From assembly GCF_916715725.1 (NCBI RefSeq), contig NZ_CAKAPD010000011.1, positions 1 through 64,000 of the forward strand: a stretch of DNA of 64,000 nucleotides. The letters are read 5' to 3'. Shown one piece after another: positions 42,869 through 52,158 of the stretch. Origin of the DNA: an uncultured Rothia sp. Lineage in GTDB: Bacteria; Actinomycetota; Actinomycetes; Actinomycetales; Micrococcaceae. How positions within the stretch are numbered: position 1 is the stretch's first letter; the number at the start of each line of letters is the position of its first letter. Below the pieces are notes generated by a model that did not search any database, was not told where the DNA came from, and saw only the letters and a list, made by a program, of their open reading frames with translations. The translations under genes and the position numbers were made by a program.

Positions 42869-44419
42869 ATGGGCCACACCAACCAGGCACCGCACCGCAC
42901 CGCACAGGTCAGCTCCTCCGCCGCGCCCCATAACGCACGAGCATACAGCCGTAACGAGAAGGTACCCACCGCCATCGTTATTGGCGGCGGCCCCTCCGGC
43001 CTGATCTCCGCACGCCGCCTCGCCGCAGCCGGCATGCGTGTCACCCTGCTCGAACAGCGCCACCACCTCGGCGGTGCCGTCGGTGCCCACGAAGTTGGCG
43101 GACTGCTCCTGGACTCCGGCGCGGAATCCTTCGCAACCCGCAGCCCCATTGTCAGCGACCTCGTCAAGGAACTCGGCCTGGGCGACCAGATCGTCACCCC
43201 CAACTCCTACGGCTCCTGGCTGTACCTGCCGCAGGGCGCCCGCCGCACCCCCAGCACCGGCATCATGGGCATCCCCGGTAACGTCAACGACAAGTCGCTG
43301 ATCCCCGTCATCGGTAAGAACGGTCTGCGCCGCGCCCAGGTGGACAAGTTCCTGCCCGTCTCCGCCGGCGAGAACGCAAAGACCCTCGGTGAACTCGTGC
43401 GCATCCGCATGGGCCAGAAGGTCCTCGACAACCTTGTCGCCCCCGTGGTCTCCGGCGTGTACTCCACCCACCCCGACAAGCTCGATGTGGACGCCACCAT
43501 CCCCGGTCTGCGCGCAGCACTGCGCAAGCACCGTTCCCTCTCCGCCGCAGCGCACGCTTTCCGTTCGGCAGCCCCCGCAGGCTCACAGGTCGCCGGCATC
43601 GTGGGCGGCATGAACCAGCTGTCTGAACGTCTCGTCGAAGACCTGTACGCCGCCGGCGTTCGCATCGTCACCGGATTCGACGTCATCGCCGTAGACCGCG
43701 ACGAATCCACCGGCCAGTGGTTCATCATCCAGCGCCACACCACCGACGGCGAAAACACCCCCCTCTACGCCGACTACCTGGTGCTCGCCACCGACGGCCC
43801 GACCGTAGCACGACTCATCGGCCCGCACGTCTCCACCGCACTACCCGCCCTGGAACCCGGCCCCGAAGTCGCCCTCGTCACCCTCGTCGTCGACGCCCCC
43901 GCCCTGGACAAGCACCCCCGCGGCACCGGCCTGCTCGTCTCCGAAGAAGCCACCGCCGTACGCGCCAAGGCACTCACCCACGCCACCGCCAAATGGCAGT
44001 GGGTCGCCGACGCCGCAGGCCCCGGACGCCACGTCGTGCGTCTCTCCTACGGCCGCGGCGGCGAAGACGCCCGCTTCTCAGAAGTGGCACTCGCCGACGA
44101 ACAGCTCATCACCCTCGCCCTGCGCGACGCAAGCCGCATGATGGATGTAGCCCTCACCCACAGCAACCTCGTTGACGCGGACGTCGTACGCTGGCGCGGT
44201 GTACTGCCCGCCTCCACCCCCGGCCACCGCGACCGAGTCAAGGAATTCCGCGAACGCGCCAGCGAACTCGGAACCCTCAGCACCGTCGGCTCCTGGGCGG
44301 CAGGCTCCGGCCTGGTCGTAACCGTCAAAGACGCCTACGAGCAGATGGACCGCCTCATCTACCACGCGGCACAGGACTGGGAAGGCGTCACCTCCCCGAA
44401 GGTCGCAACCGCCAAATAG
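42869..44419 (+). CDS. cgoX: Coproporphyrinogen III oxidase (HemY/CgoX type)
   Basis: A 516-residue FAD-dependent oxidase. The dinucleotide-binding motif AIVIGGGPSGLISARRLAAAG lies at about residues 31-52. GAVGAHEVGGLLLDSGAESF and, near the C-terminus, GSWAAGSGLVVTVKDAYEQ (FAD-binding) are typical. Together with ChdC and CpfC this points to oxidation of coproporphyrinogen to coproporphyrin rather than the protoporphyrin route. AAAGGAG precedes ATG. It follows hemE by 129 nt. Confidence 0.93.
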   Translation: MGHTNQAPHRTAQVSSSAAPHNARAYSRNEKVPTAIVIGGGPSGLISARRLAAAGMRVTLLEQRHHLGGAVGAHEVGGLLLDSGAESFATRSPIVSDLVKELGLGDQIVTPNSYGSWLYLPQGARRTPSTGIMGIPGNVNDKSLIPVIGKNGLRRAQVDKFLPVSAGENAKTLGELVRIRMGQKVLDNLVAPVVSGVYSTHPDKLDVDATIPGLRAALRKHRSLSAAAHAFRSAAPAGSQVAGIVGGMNQLSERLVEDLYAAGVRIVTGFDVIAVDRDESTGQWFIIQRHTTDGENTPLYADYLVLATDGPTVARLIGPHVSTALPALEPGPEVALVTLVVDAPALDKHPRGTGLLVSEEATAVRAKALTHATAKWQWVADAAGPGRHVVRLSYGRGGEDARFSEVALADEQLITLALRDASRMMDVALTHSNLVDADVVRWRGVLPASTPGHRDRVKEFRERASELGTLSTVGSWAAGSGLVVTVKDAYEQMDRLIYHAAQDWEGVTSPKVATAK

Positions 44420-44535
44420 ACGGCACCGCAACCTCCCAAACCAGCCAACAACTAAGCCAAAAATTTGAGAAAACGCGCGGCTACGGAAGCCGCGCCTCCA
44501 GCACAGCGAACCCTCGCTGAAGAAAGGAACACACA

Positions 44536-45354
44536 ATGTCTCACGATCACGCAGCACACGGCGGCCACGGTCACGGCGCAGGTCAGGGCGGCTACACCCA
44601 CGCCGGCCACGGCTACGGCGGCGCACCCAAGGGCTACGCAGTCCAGCACTCCGCAGCTGACGAGAACCGCCGCGGCCGCGAAGAAGGCGAAACCCTGCAC
44701 TACGCCCTCTACACCGTGTTCGCACGCTCCGGCGCACGCCCCGCAGAATCCAACACCGACGAGGCACTCGCCGAGTTCGAGAAGGTCGCCGAGCAGCTCG
44801 CAGCAGACGGCGTGACCCTGCGCGGCATCTACGACGTCTCCGCAATGCGCGACAACGCAGACGTCATGATCTGGACCCACGGCGCAACCCCCGAAAAGCT
44901 ACAGGCAGCAGTCCGCAAGATCCGCCGCACCGCACTCTTCGCAGGCACCACCATCGTCTGGTCCACCATGGGCGTACACCGCGAAGCAGAATTCACCCGC
45001 AACCACGCACCCGCCTACGCACGCGGCAAGGCACCCGAAGCATGGGTCTGCGTCTACCCCTTCGTACGCTCCTACGACTGGTACTACATGAACCCCGAAC
45101 GCCGCGCAGAAATGCTCAAGAACCACGGCATGAAGGCAATCGACTTCCCGCAGATTCTGGCAAACACCGTCGCAACCTTCGGCATGAACGACTACGAGTG
45201 GGTCCTCGCCCTCGAAGCACCCCAGCTCGTTGACCTCGTCGACATGATGCGCCACTTCCGCAACACCGAAGCACGCCTGCACGTACGCGAAGAAACCCCC
45301 TTCTACACCGGCCGCCGCATCGGCGCAGACGAAGTAGCAGAGGTTCTGGCGTGA
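44536..45354 (+). CDS. chdC: Coproheme decarboxylase with His-rich N-terminus
   Basis: A 272-residue ChdC/HemQ protein that makes heme b from coproheme in two H2O2-dependent decarboxylations. The ferredoxin-like fold segments are present. The catalytic Tyr motif YPFVRSYDWYYM is near residue 178 and the heme-ligand His in MLKNHGMKAIDFP near 197; NTEARLHVREETPFYTGRR ends the core. The N-terminus has seven His in the first 25 residues (SHDHAAHGGHGHG...), which is not part of the catalytic fold. Its stop overlaps the cpfC start by 4 nt (GTGA). Confidence 0.94.
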   Translation: MSHDHAAHGGHGHGAGQGGYTHAGHGYGGAPKGYAVQHSAADENRRGREEGETLHYALYTVFARSGARPAESNTDEALAEFEKVAEQLAADGVTLRGIYDVSAMRDNADVMIWTHGATPEKLQAAVRKIRRTALFAGTTIVWSTMGVHREAEFTRNHAPAYARGKAPEAWVCVYPFVRSYDWYYMNPERRAEMLKNHGMKAIDFPQILANTVATFGMNDYEWVLALEAPQLVDLVDMMRHFRNTEARLHVREETPFYTGRRIGADEVAEVLA

Positions 45355-46805
45355 GCCATCAGCCGCACAACGGCGTAACCCTCAACGGCACGCTCCTGCC
45401 GGACAACGTGGTACCCAACCGCACCGACCCGGCGAACACCGCCTCCAACGGCCCCGCCGCGCTCAACGAGCAGACCCTCGGTGACTACCGAAGCGAACGC
45501 AGCATCACCCGTGACCGTGCCGAAGAGGCACGCCCCTACGACCTGGTGATTCTCTCCTCCTTCGGTGGCCCCGAGGGGCAGGATGACGTCATCCCGTTCC
45601 TGCGCAACGTAACCGCCGGCCGCGGTATTCCGGATGAGCGCCTCGAAGAGGTCGCCACCCACTACCGCGCCAACGGTGGCGTCTCGCCCATTAACGAGCA
45701 GAACCGTGCCCTGCTCGCCGCGTTGCAGCAGGCGCTCGCCGAACGCGGCCCGCACATCCCGATCACCTGGGCGAACCGCAACTGGAAGCCCTACGTGAAG
45801 GACGTACTCGCCGAAGCCTACGAGAACGGCCACCGCAACGTGCTCGTGCTGGCGACCAGCGCCTACCCCGGCTACTCAAGCTGCCGCCAGTACCGTGAAG
45901 ACTACGGCGTGGCGATTGAGCAGCTCGGCCTGGAAGGTCGCGTGCACGTGGGTAAGATCCGTCAGTTCTTTGACGTGCCCGGCTTCTCCCGCGCTTTCGC
46001 TGACGGGCTGAAGGACGGGCTCGCCACGGTGCGTGAGCAGCTTGCCGCACGCGATAGCGGCTCGTCGAACCCGCGCCTGCGCATCATGTTCTGCACCCAC
46101 TCGGTGCCGACCTCCGCAGCGAATGAGGCAGGCCCGCGCGGCGTGAACTACGAGGGCGGTTCCGCCTACGTGGAGAAGCACCTGCAGGTCGCTCGCGCCG
46201 TGCTTTCGCTGGTTCGCGATGAGGCTCCGCAGCTTCTGCAGAACGTCGAATGGGAGCTGGTGTATCAGTCCCGTTCCGGCCCGCCGTCCATGCCGTGGCT
46301 CGAACCGGACGTCAACGACGCCCTGGAGGCGCTACCCACCCCCGCCAACCCGTCGGAGGATGGCGAAGCCCCCGTGGAAGGCGTCGTGCTGGTGCCCCTC
46401 GGGTTTGTCTCCGACCACATGGAAGTCAAGTGGGACCTGGACACCGAGGCGCTAGACACCTGCGAGCGCCTGGGCGTGGTCGCTGTGCGCACCCCCACCC
46501 CCGGCACGCATCCGGCGTACGTGGAATCGCTGCGCCGCCTGATTGAGGAGCGCGTGGAGAACGGCGTTTCTGCCGACCTGCGCCCCGAACGTGAGAGCGT
46601 CCTCGCCCCGAGCGCGAGCGGTCAGTACGGCTGGTTCGACGAGTGCGAACCTGACTGCTGCAAGCCCGGTCGCGGCGCGCCGAAGCCGGTGGTTGCAGAA
46701 TACGCGCCCGCCGTTTCTGAGGATGCCGCCTCTGCCGCAACCACTGCTGAAACCTCAGCCCGCCGCTCCGGTGGCTGCGGCTCCGGCGGATGTTGCTCCC
46801 ACTAA
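45351..46805 (+). CDS. cpfC: Coproporphyrin III ferrochelatase with Cys-rich C-terminus
   Basis: A 484-residue enzyme that inserts Fe2+ into coproporphyrin III. The ferrochelatase core runs from about residue 60 (YDLVILSSFGGPEG) to 430; the metal-handling His is in FCTHSVP and the core ends near the conserved VPLGFVSDHMEVKWDLD. Actinobacterial enzymes bind a 2Fe-2S cluster; Cys in SSCRQYRED and CEPDCC are candidate ligands. A further tail, GGCGSGGCCSH, is unusual. Its GTG start overlaps the chdC stop, so the two products are co-translated, consistent with coproheme transfer. Confidence 0.94.
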   Translation: MSHQPHNGVTLNGTLLPDNVVPNRTDPANTASNGPAALNEQTLGDYRSERSITRDRAEEARPYDLVILSSFGGPEGQDDVIPFLRNVTAGRGIPDERLEEVATHYRANGGVSPINEQNRALLAALQQALAERGPHIPITWANRNWKPYVKDVLAEAYENGHRNVLVLATSAYPGYSSCRQYREDYGVAIEQLGLEGRVHVGKIRQFFDVPGFSRAFADGLKDGLATVREQLAARDSGSSNPRLRIMFCTHSVPTSAANEAGPRGVNYEGGSAYVEKHLQVARAVLSLVRDEAPQLLQNVEWELVYQSRSGPPSMPWLEPDVNDALEALPTPANPSEDGEAPVEGVVLVPLGFVSDHMEVKWDLDTEALDTCERLGVVAVRTPTPGTHPAYVESLRRLIEERVENGVSADLRPERESVLAPSASGQYGWFDECEPDCCKPGRGAPKPVVAEYAPAVSEDAASAATTAETSARRSGGCGSGGCCSH

Positions 46806-46818
46806 CACCACCCCTGTA

Positions 46819-46870
46819 GCTCCGGCTCGCCCCAACACCCCCTAAACGGGGTGCGCGGGCGGGTCGGAGC
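46819..46870. terminator. Long GC-rich hairpin between cpfC and hemC
   Basis: GCTCCGgCTCGCCC, inner CACCCC-ctaaac-GGGGTG, then GGGCGgGTCGGAGC. There is no T tract, so it could be a processing or pausing element in a continuous heme transcript. Confidence 0.5.
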
Positions 46871-46915
46871 GCACGTGCCTACGGGCTATCACACACATCA
46901 CCGATAAGGAGAGAT

Positions 46916-48049
46916 ATGAGCCATCACGAGTACATCTTGGGCACCCGCGGGTCTGCTCTCGCCCTGACCCAAAGTCGTATTGCTGCTGAAACCGTCACCT
47001 CCCTCTACACCGAACACCAGGCACACCACGGCGCCGCAGATGCCGAGGTCGTGGACTTCACCCTGCGCACCGTCAAGACCGAAGGTGACGTGCTCACCGG
47101 ACCCCTGGCGACCCTCGGCGGCACCGGCGTATTCGCGGCGGCACTGCGCCAGCGTCTGCTCGACGGTGAGAACGCCTCCGAAGAAAACCGCGTGGACATG
47201 GCAGTACACTCCCTCAAGGACCTGCCCTCCGCGCCCTGCCCGGGCCTGGTCATCGCCGCAACCCTCAAACGTGAAGACCCCCGCGACGCCCTCGTAGCAC
47301 GCGACGGCCTGACCCTCGACACCCTGCCCACCGGCTCCCGCGTGGGCACTGGCTCACCCCGCCGCGCCGCCCAGCTACGTGCACTGCGCCCCGACCTTGA
47401 AATCGTGGACATTCGCGGTAACGTGGGCACCCGCATCGGCCGCGTGAAGGGCCTCGAAGAGCACGCCGGCAAACAGGTCGTGCTCCGCCAGAACACCGAA
47501 ACTTCCGAACGAGCCGACCACGGTGTAGGCACCGAACGCAGCGGTGACTGCGACGCCGTGGTGCTCGCCGTCTCCGGTCTGAAGCGCCTGGGCAAGGAAG
47601 AACTCATTACCGAGTACATGGATCCCACCCGCATGCTGCCCGCCCCCGGCCAGGGTGCGCTTGCCCTGGAAGTGCGTGAAAGCGAGTTCGAGAACCCGGA
47701 CCCCGCCGCGCTCACCGACCCCGAGGTGGCACGCCCGGTCCGTGCCCTGGGCTGTGCCCTGCTCGCCGCAAACCACTACGAAACCCGCCTTGCCGTCAGC
47801 GCCGAACGTGCCCTGCTGCGCCGCCTCGAAGCCGGATGCGCCGCCCCCATCGGTGCGTACGCGCAGGTGGTTGAGGGCGACCTGGTGCTCAACGTTGTGG
47901 TGGCCTCCCCGGACGGCACCGACATGCTGCGCCACACCTCGGCAACCGCCGAACTGGATGTGCCCGGCGCCGAACGCCTGGGCGTGCGCGTGGCGGAAGA
48001 CCTGCTGCAGATGGGCGCCGCCGCACTGGCCGGATTGGATCTGAAGTAG
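46916..48049 (+). CDS. hemC: Porphobilinogen deaminase (hydroxymethylbilane synthase)
   Basis: A 377-residue enzyme that joins four porphobilinogens into hydroxymethylbilane. The start TRGSALALTQSR, MAVHSLKDLP (catalytic Asp follows), VGTGSPRRAAQLRALRPDL and the dipyrromethane-attachment Cys in LEAGCAAPIGAY (about residue 305) are all visible. AAGGAGAG lies before ATG. It is 5 nt before hemD. Confidence 0.95.
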   Translation: MSHHEYILGTRGSALALTQSRIAAETVTSLYTEHQAHHGAADAEVVDFTLRTVKTEGDVLTGPLATLGGTGVFAAALRQRLLDGENASEENRVDMAVHSLKDLPSAPCPGLVIAATLKREDPRDALVARDGLTLDTLPTGSRVGTGSPRRAAQLRALRPDLEIVDIRGNVGTRIGRVKGLEEHAGKQVVLRQNTETSERADHGVGTERSGDCDAVVLAVSGLKRLGKEELITEYMDPTRMLPAPGQGALALEVRESEFENPDPAALTDPEVARPVRALGCALLAANHYETRLAVSAERALLRRLEAGCAAPIGAYAQVVEGDLVLNVVVASPDGTDMLRHTSATAELDVPGAERLGVRVAEDLLQMGAAALAGLDLK

Positions 48050-48054
48050 GCATC

Positions 48055-48960
48055 ATGTCTGCCTCGTGTTCTGAACCTCGGCTGGCTGATGCCCCGCAGG
48101 TTGATGCCCCGCCTTCTGAAACCCCGCGCACGGTTCTGCTGACCCGCTCCGCCGCCCAGGGCGCCGCCTTTGCCCGCGCCCTCGCCGAGGAATGCGCACA
48201 GAACGGGTTGGGGGAGTGCCGGGTACTTTTCGCCCCGCTACAGCAGGCACGCACCGTCGAACCGGGCGAAGACCACGTCGCCGCGCTGGAGGCGCTCGCC
48301 TCCGGTCAGTACGCGTGGGTGAGCTTTACGAGCGCCAACACGGTTCGCGCCTGCGCCGAGCTGTGGGGTGACCAGTTCGCCCGCGCCTGCGCGAGTGGGG
48401 GAGTGCGCATCGCCTGCGTGGGTGCGGCAACCGCCCGCGCAGTGCACACCCAGCTGGGGTTGGGCACGGATTTTCAGCCGCAGGTGCAGAGCGCCGCCGG
48501 TATGCTCGCAGAGTTCGAACAGCCTGTAGCCGGTGCCGCCGCCGTGCTGGTTCTGGAAGGCTCCAACGCCCGCCCGGCCCTGCGCGAAGGCCTCAAAAAC
48601 CTGGGTTGGGACAGCAGCCGCTGCGTGCTCTACGACATGGTGCCCGCCGAGCAGGTGGTGCCCGGCGAGCTGAGCCTCAGCGCCGCCCGCGCGCTCGTGC
48701 AGGGGAACACCATAGATGCATCCGCGCCGGATGTGCTGGTGGTGACCGCCCCCTCCCGCCTGCACGCCCTGCTGGACGGCGCACCCGCGCTAGCGCCAGA
48801 ATCGGTGCTGCCTGAATCCGTGTCGCCTGAGTCCGTGCCGCCGGTGGTGGCGATTGGGGCGAGTACCGCCTCCGCATGCCGCGCCCTGAACCTGCGTTAT
48901 GTGCAGGCCGATTCGCCCTCCCCGCAGGATTTGGCGCGCGCCGCCGCATCCTTGATTTAG
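48055..48960 (+). CDS. hemD: Uroporphyrinogen-III synthase
   Basis: A 301-residue protein, recognisable by weak but typical features: an N-terminal VLLTRSAAQGAAFARAL strand-helix, WVSFTSANTVRA near residue 87, and a second-domain VLVLEGSNARPALREGL and DVLVVTAPSRLHALL. It closes hydroxymethylbilane with inversion of ring D. The family diverges strongly, so the call also rests on its place between hemC and hemB. The C-terminal region has a short repeat of ESV (PESVSPESVPP). Confidence 0.87.
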   Translation: MSASCSEPRLADAPQVDAPPSETPRTVLLTRSAAQGAAFARALAEECAQNGLGECRVLFAPLQQARTVEPGEDHVAALEALASGQYAWVSFTSANTVRACAELWGDQFARACASGGVRIACVGAATARAVHTQLGLGTDFQPQVQSAAGMLAEFEQPVAGAAAVLVLEGSNARPALREGLKNLGWDSSRCVLYDMVPAEQVVPGELSLSAARALVQGNTIDASAPDVLVVTAPSRLHALLDGAPALAPESVLPESVSPESVPPVVAIGASTASACRALNLRYVQADSPSPQDLARAAASLI

Positions 48961-49033
48961 GCGCATCCCTCATCTAGGCCTCATTAAGACACATCTAAGA
49001 CCACATATTTTTATCGAGTTTTCAGGAGAGATC

Positions 49034-50035
49034 ATGAACCTCACCCGCCGCCCGCGCCGCCTGCGCACCACCGCAGCCATGCGCTCCCTCGTCGCTGAAA
49101 CCACCCTGCGCCCCGCGCAGCTGATTCAGGTGTTCTTCGTTCGCGACGGCATCACTGAGCCGCAGCCGATTCGTTCGATGCCCGGCCAGTACCAGCACAC
49201 CCTGGAGAGCATCATCCCCGCCGTGCGTGAGGCGTACGAGGCGGGCATCCGCTGCATCGACCTGTTCGGCATTCCTCGCGATGAGGATAAGGACGAGGTC
49301 GGTTCGACCGCCTGGGATCCGCAGGGCATCCTGAACCGTGCGATTGCGGTGTGCCGTGAGGAGTTCGGCGATGACCTGGTGGTTATGGCTGATACGTGCC
49401 TGGATGAGTTCACGAGCCACGGCCACTGCGGCGTGCTGGTTGATAACGGTCACGGCACGCCCGTAGTGGATAACGATCAGACTGTGGAGCTGTACTGCAA
49501 GATGGCGGTTTCGCAGGCGCGTGCGGGTGCGCATACGGTGTCCCCGTCGGGCATGATGGATGGCCAGATTGCGGCGATGCGCGCAGCCCTGGATGAGGCT
49601 GGCTTTGAGGATGTGTCGATTCTGGCGTATTCGGCGAAGTACGCTTCGGCGTTCTTTGGTCCGTTCCGTGACGCGGTGGAGTCCAGCTTCACGGGTGACC
49701 GTAAGACGTATCAGCAGGATCCGGCGAACCGCCGCGAGTCGCTGCTGGAGGTGCGCGCTGACCTGGAGGAGGGCGCGGATATGGTGATGGTGAAGCCTGC
49801 CTGTAGCTACCTGGATATTGTGCGTGAGGTGGCGGAGTTTTCCCCGGTGCCGGTGGCGGCGTATCAGGTGTCGGGTGAGTACGCGATGATTGAGGCGGCT
49901 GCGGCGAACGGCTGGATTGACCGTAAGGCTGTGGTGTTGGAGTCGCTGCGTTCGATTCACCGCGCCGGTGCGGACGTCATCCTGACCTATTACGGTACAG
50001 AGGCGGCAGGCTGGCTGCGCGAGCTGGACGCCTAA
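49034..50035 (+). CDS. hemB: Porphobilinogen synthase (delta-aminolevulinate dehydratase)
   Basis: A 333-residue enzyme that condenses two ALA molecules. The Schiff-base lysines are in SAKYASAFFGPFRDA (about residue 200) and MVKPACSYLD (about 253). The metal-type region is ADTCLDEFTSHGHCGV, which has fewer Cys than zinc enzymes such as E. coli HemB, so a Mg2+-dependent form is possible. CAGGAGAG is upstream. It is the last plus-strand heme gene and is followed by a strong terminator. Confidence 0.95.
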   Translation: MNLTRRPRRLRTTAAMRSLVAETTLRPAQLIQVFFVRDGITEPQPIRSMPGQYQHTLESIIPAVREAYEAGIRCIDLFGIPRDEDKDEVGSTAWDPQGILNRAIAVCREEFGDDLVVMADTCLDEFTSHGHCGVLVDNGHGTPVVDNDQTVELYCKMAVSQARAGAHTVSPSGMMDGQIAAMRAALDEAGFEDVSILAYSAKYASAFFGPFRDAVESSFTGDRKTYQQDPANRRESLLEVRADLEEGADMVMVKPACSYLDIVREVAEFSPVPVAAYQVSGEYAMIEAAAANGWIDRKAVVLESLRSIHRAGADVILTYYGTEAAGWLRELDA

Positions 50036-50056
50036 CCCCTCCTTCTAGACGCTGAG

Positions 50057-50092
50057 AAGCCACATGCTGTACGAACAGCATGTGGCTTTATT
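50057..50092 (+). terminator. Terminator of hemB
   Basis: AAGCCACATGCTGT-acga-ACAGCATGTGGCTT followed by TATT, a perfect 14-bp stem. Its GCCACAT arms recur in the hairpin at 54132. Confidence 0.9.
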
Positions 50093-50227
50093 AGCCTTTA
50101 GCAAACTATATAGCCGAGACTAATACTCAAACAAGGGTATAGGACGACTACCTCGAAAGCCCTAAGTAAAGCTGTGCTGTAGGATGTCTATGAGCCAACG
50201 GCTAGAAATTGGAAGGATACCATCAGC

Positions 50228-51196
50228 ATGTATACATCGATTGAAGTATGCGCAGGTGCAGGAGGTCAAGCTCTTGGGCTTGAGCGAGCAGGTTTTAGGC
50301 ATCTGGCAGCGGTAGAGATTGACCGTCATGCCTGTATGACCCTTCGGGAAAACCGCCCTCAGTGGGACGTATATGAGGAAGACCTGAATGAATGGATTTC
50401 ATCCTATTCATTGCAATATATGGGGGCTGATTTAGTAGCCGGTGGGGTTCCCTGTCCTCCTTTCTCTGTTGCAGGAAAACAATTAGGACATGAAGATGAA
50501 CGTGATCTATTCCCCGCGATGCTTAAGCTAGTTTCCATCGTGCGTCCTCGAGCCGTGATGATAGAGAATGTCAAAGGACTACTAGATAGTAAATTTGAAT
50601 ACTATCGAGAAAATTTAAATCAGGAATTTGATAACCTGGGGTACACGTTGCATTGGAAACTCCTGAATGCTTCAGACTATGGCGTCCCGCAGCTTCGTCC
50701 CCGAGTTGTTATTGTCGGAATTCGAAATGATGAAGTAGGTGTCTTTACATTTCCTGAGCCGCATAAGACGCCACCGTTGTCTGTTGGGGAATCCCTGAAA
50801 GAGCTGATGGGGGCGAACGGTTGGAAAGGGCTAGATGAATGGGTTGAAAAAGCAAACTCTATAGCTCCTACTTTGGTCGGTGGATCTAAGAAGCACGGGG
50901 GTCCTGATTTGGGACCCACACGAGCTAGACGGGCATGGGCAGAGCTGGGAGTGAACGGAAGTACGCTCGCATATGACCCTCCCGAATCTGAATTTGAAGG
51001 TCTTCCTCGTCTGACTGTTCCCATGGCTGCAAGAATCCAGGGTTTTCCAGATGACTGGAAGATAACGGGCGCAAAAACTAACGCGTACCGTCAAGTTGGG
51101 AACGCTTTTCCGCCGCCTGTTGCTGAAGCCGTCGGCAAACAAATCATCAAAGTTTTGCGTGAAACTGACAAAGTTAAGAAAGGGAAAAATAAGTAG
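50228..51196 (+). CDS. DNA (cytosine-5)-methyltransferase of a type II R-M system
   Basis: A 322-residue m5C methyltransferase. Motif I is SIEVCAGAGGQALGLERAG, IV GGVPCPPFS with the catalytic Cys, VI MIENVKGLL, VIII QLRPRVVIVG, and IX/X AYRQVGNAFPPPVAEAVG. A short target-recognition region lies between VIII and IX (about residues 185-260). The gene directly abuts an NgoMIV-like endonuclease, so it should protect GCCGGC. The two genes are clearly more AT-rich than the heme genes beside them, which points to horizontal transfer. Confidence 0.93.
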   Translation: MYTSIEVCAGAGGQALGLERAGFRHLAAVEIDRHACMTLRENRPQWDVYEEDLNEWISSYSLQYMGADLVAGGVPCPPFSVAGKQLGHEDERDLFPAMLKLVSIVRPRAVMIENVKGLLDSKFEYYRENLNQEFDNLGYTLHWKLLNASDYGVPQLRPRVVIVGIRNDEVGVFTFPEPHKTPPLSVGESLKELMGANGWKGLDEWVEKANSIAPTLVGGSKKHGGPDLGPTRARRAWAELGVNGSTLAYDPPESEFEGLPRLTVPMAARIQGFPDDWKITGAKTNAYRQVGNAFPPPVAEAVGKQIIKVLRETDKVKKGKNK

Positions 51197-52063
51197 ATGT
51201 CGTATATGGACCAGGCTAGAGAAGCATTTCATAGAGGCCTAGTTGAATCTGGAGTTCTTTCACTCGATCCTCATGGAATTGCTTCGAATGCAGACCGTTC
51301 GCAAAAATCATCAGTTGAGATTGCGAAATCAATTGCTTGTACTCTAGAGGCTAATGAAATGTCTTCTAAACTAAAAGGTCAGACGGTTGGTAAGCTATTT
51401 GAAGAGCATGTTGCCTCTTATGTTGAGAGTACAATGACTCAACTGCACATGCTACGACCTGGAAAGTGGCATTTTGATAATGTTGGTAGCTCTAGGAAGA
51501 ATTATCATATAGCTGAATATCTTCCGTACACTCATCTGGCTGACTTGTCAAAGGCTATTAAAGAAAATCTCTCATTGCGTTCTGCGATTGGTAATAGTTA
51601 TGATATATCGCCGGATATATTGGTGTTACGTGAGCCGGAATCGGATGAGTATATTAATTCGGAAAATGATATTATTTCAAAATCATCTGAGATTGCGAAA
51701 TTTACTCCGATTAGAAAATCTATTAATTCAAATAATATTGTTCATGCTGTTATATCGTGCAAATGGACATTGCGTTCTGATCGAGCTCAGAATGCACGTT
51801 CAGAAGCTCTTAATATAATTAGAAACCGCAAGGGTAGGACTCCCCATATTATGGTAGTTACAGGTGAACCTAGCCCTGCACGAATTGCTTCATTGGCTTT
51901 GGGGACAGGTGATATAGATATGATATATCACTTTGCTCTTCATGAGCTTGAGGAAGCAGTTAAAAAATCAGGGAATTCCGAGGCTCAAGACATGATGGAT
52001 ACTCTTGTTAAGGGTTCGAGGCTTCGAGATATATCAGATTTACCATTTGACTTAACGATATAA
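51197..52063 (+). CDS. Type II restriction endonuclease, NgoMIV-like (predicted GCCGGC)
   Basis: A 288-residue protein that I recognise as very similar to R.NgoMIV over its length: LKGQTVGKLFEEHV, then YDISPDILVLRE (catalytic Asp), AVISCKWTLRSDRAQNARSE (catalytic Lys and Glu of the Cfr10I/NgoMIV variant of PD-(D/E)XK), and RNRKGRTPHIMVVTGEPSPAR. NgoMIV is a tetramer that cuts GCCGGC. ATG 51197 follows the methyltransferase stop without a gap. The very AT-rich codon use supports foreign origin. Identity of the site is inference from family. Confidence 0.9.
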   Translation: MSYMDQAREAFHRGLVESGVLSLDPHGIASNADRSQKSSVEIAKSIACTLEANEMSSKLKGQTVGKLFEEHVASYVESTMTQLHMLRPGKWHFDNVGSSRKNYHIAEYLPYTHLADLSKAIKENLSLRSAIGNSYDISPDILVLREPESDEYINSENDIISKSSEIAKFTPIRKSINSNNIVHAVISCKWTLRSDRAQNARSEALNIIRNRKGRTPHIMVVTGEPSPARIASLALGTGDIDMIYHFALHELEEAVKKSGNSEAQDMMDTLVKGSRLRDISDLPFDLTI

Positions 52064-52081
52064 ATTTATTTTGTGTAAATG

Positions 52082-52125
52082 GCAGGCGAGCTAATTTATA
52101 TTCTGATAAATTAGCCCGCCTGCAT
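52082..52125. terminator. Bidirectional terminator after the R-M genes
   Basis: GCAGGC-ga-GCTAATTTA-tattctga-TAAATTAGC-cc-GCCTGC: a stem of about 15 bp with a small internal mismatch, between convergent genes. Confidence 0.85.
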
Positions 52126-52158
52126 TCATTTTAGTATCTATTCTGATGGATTATGAGT

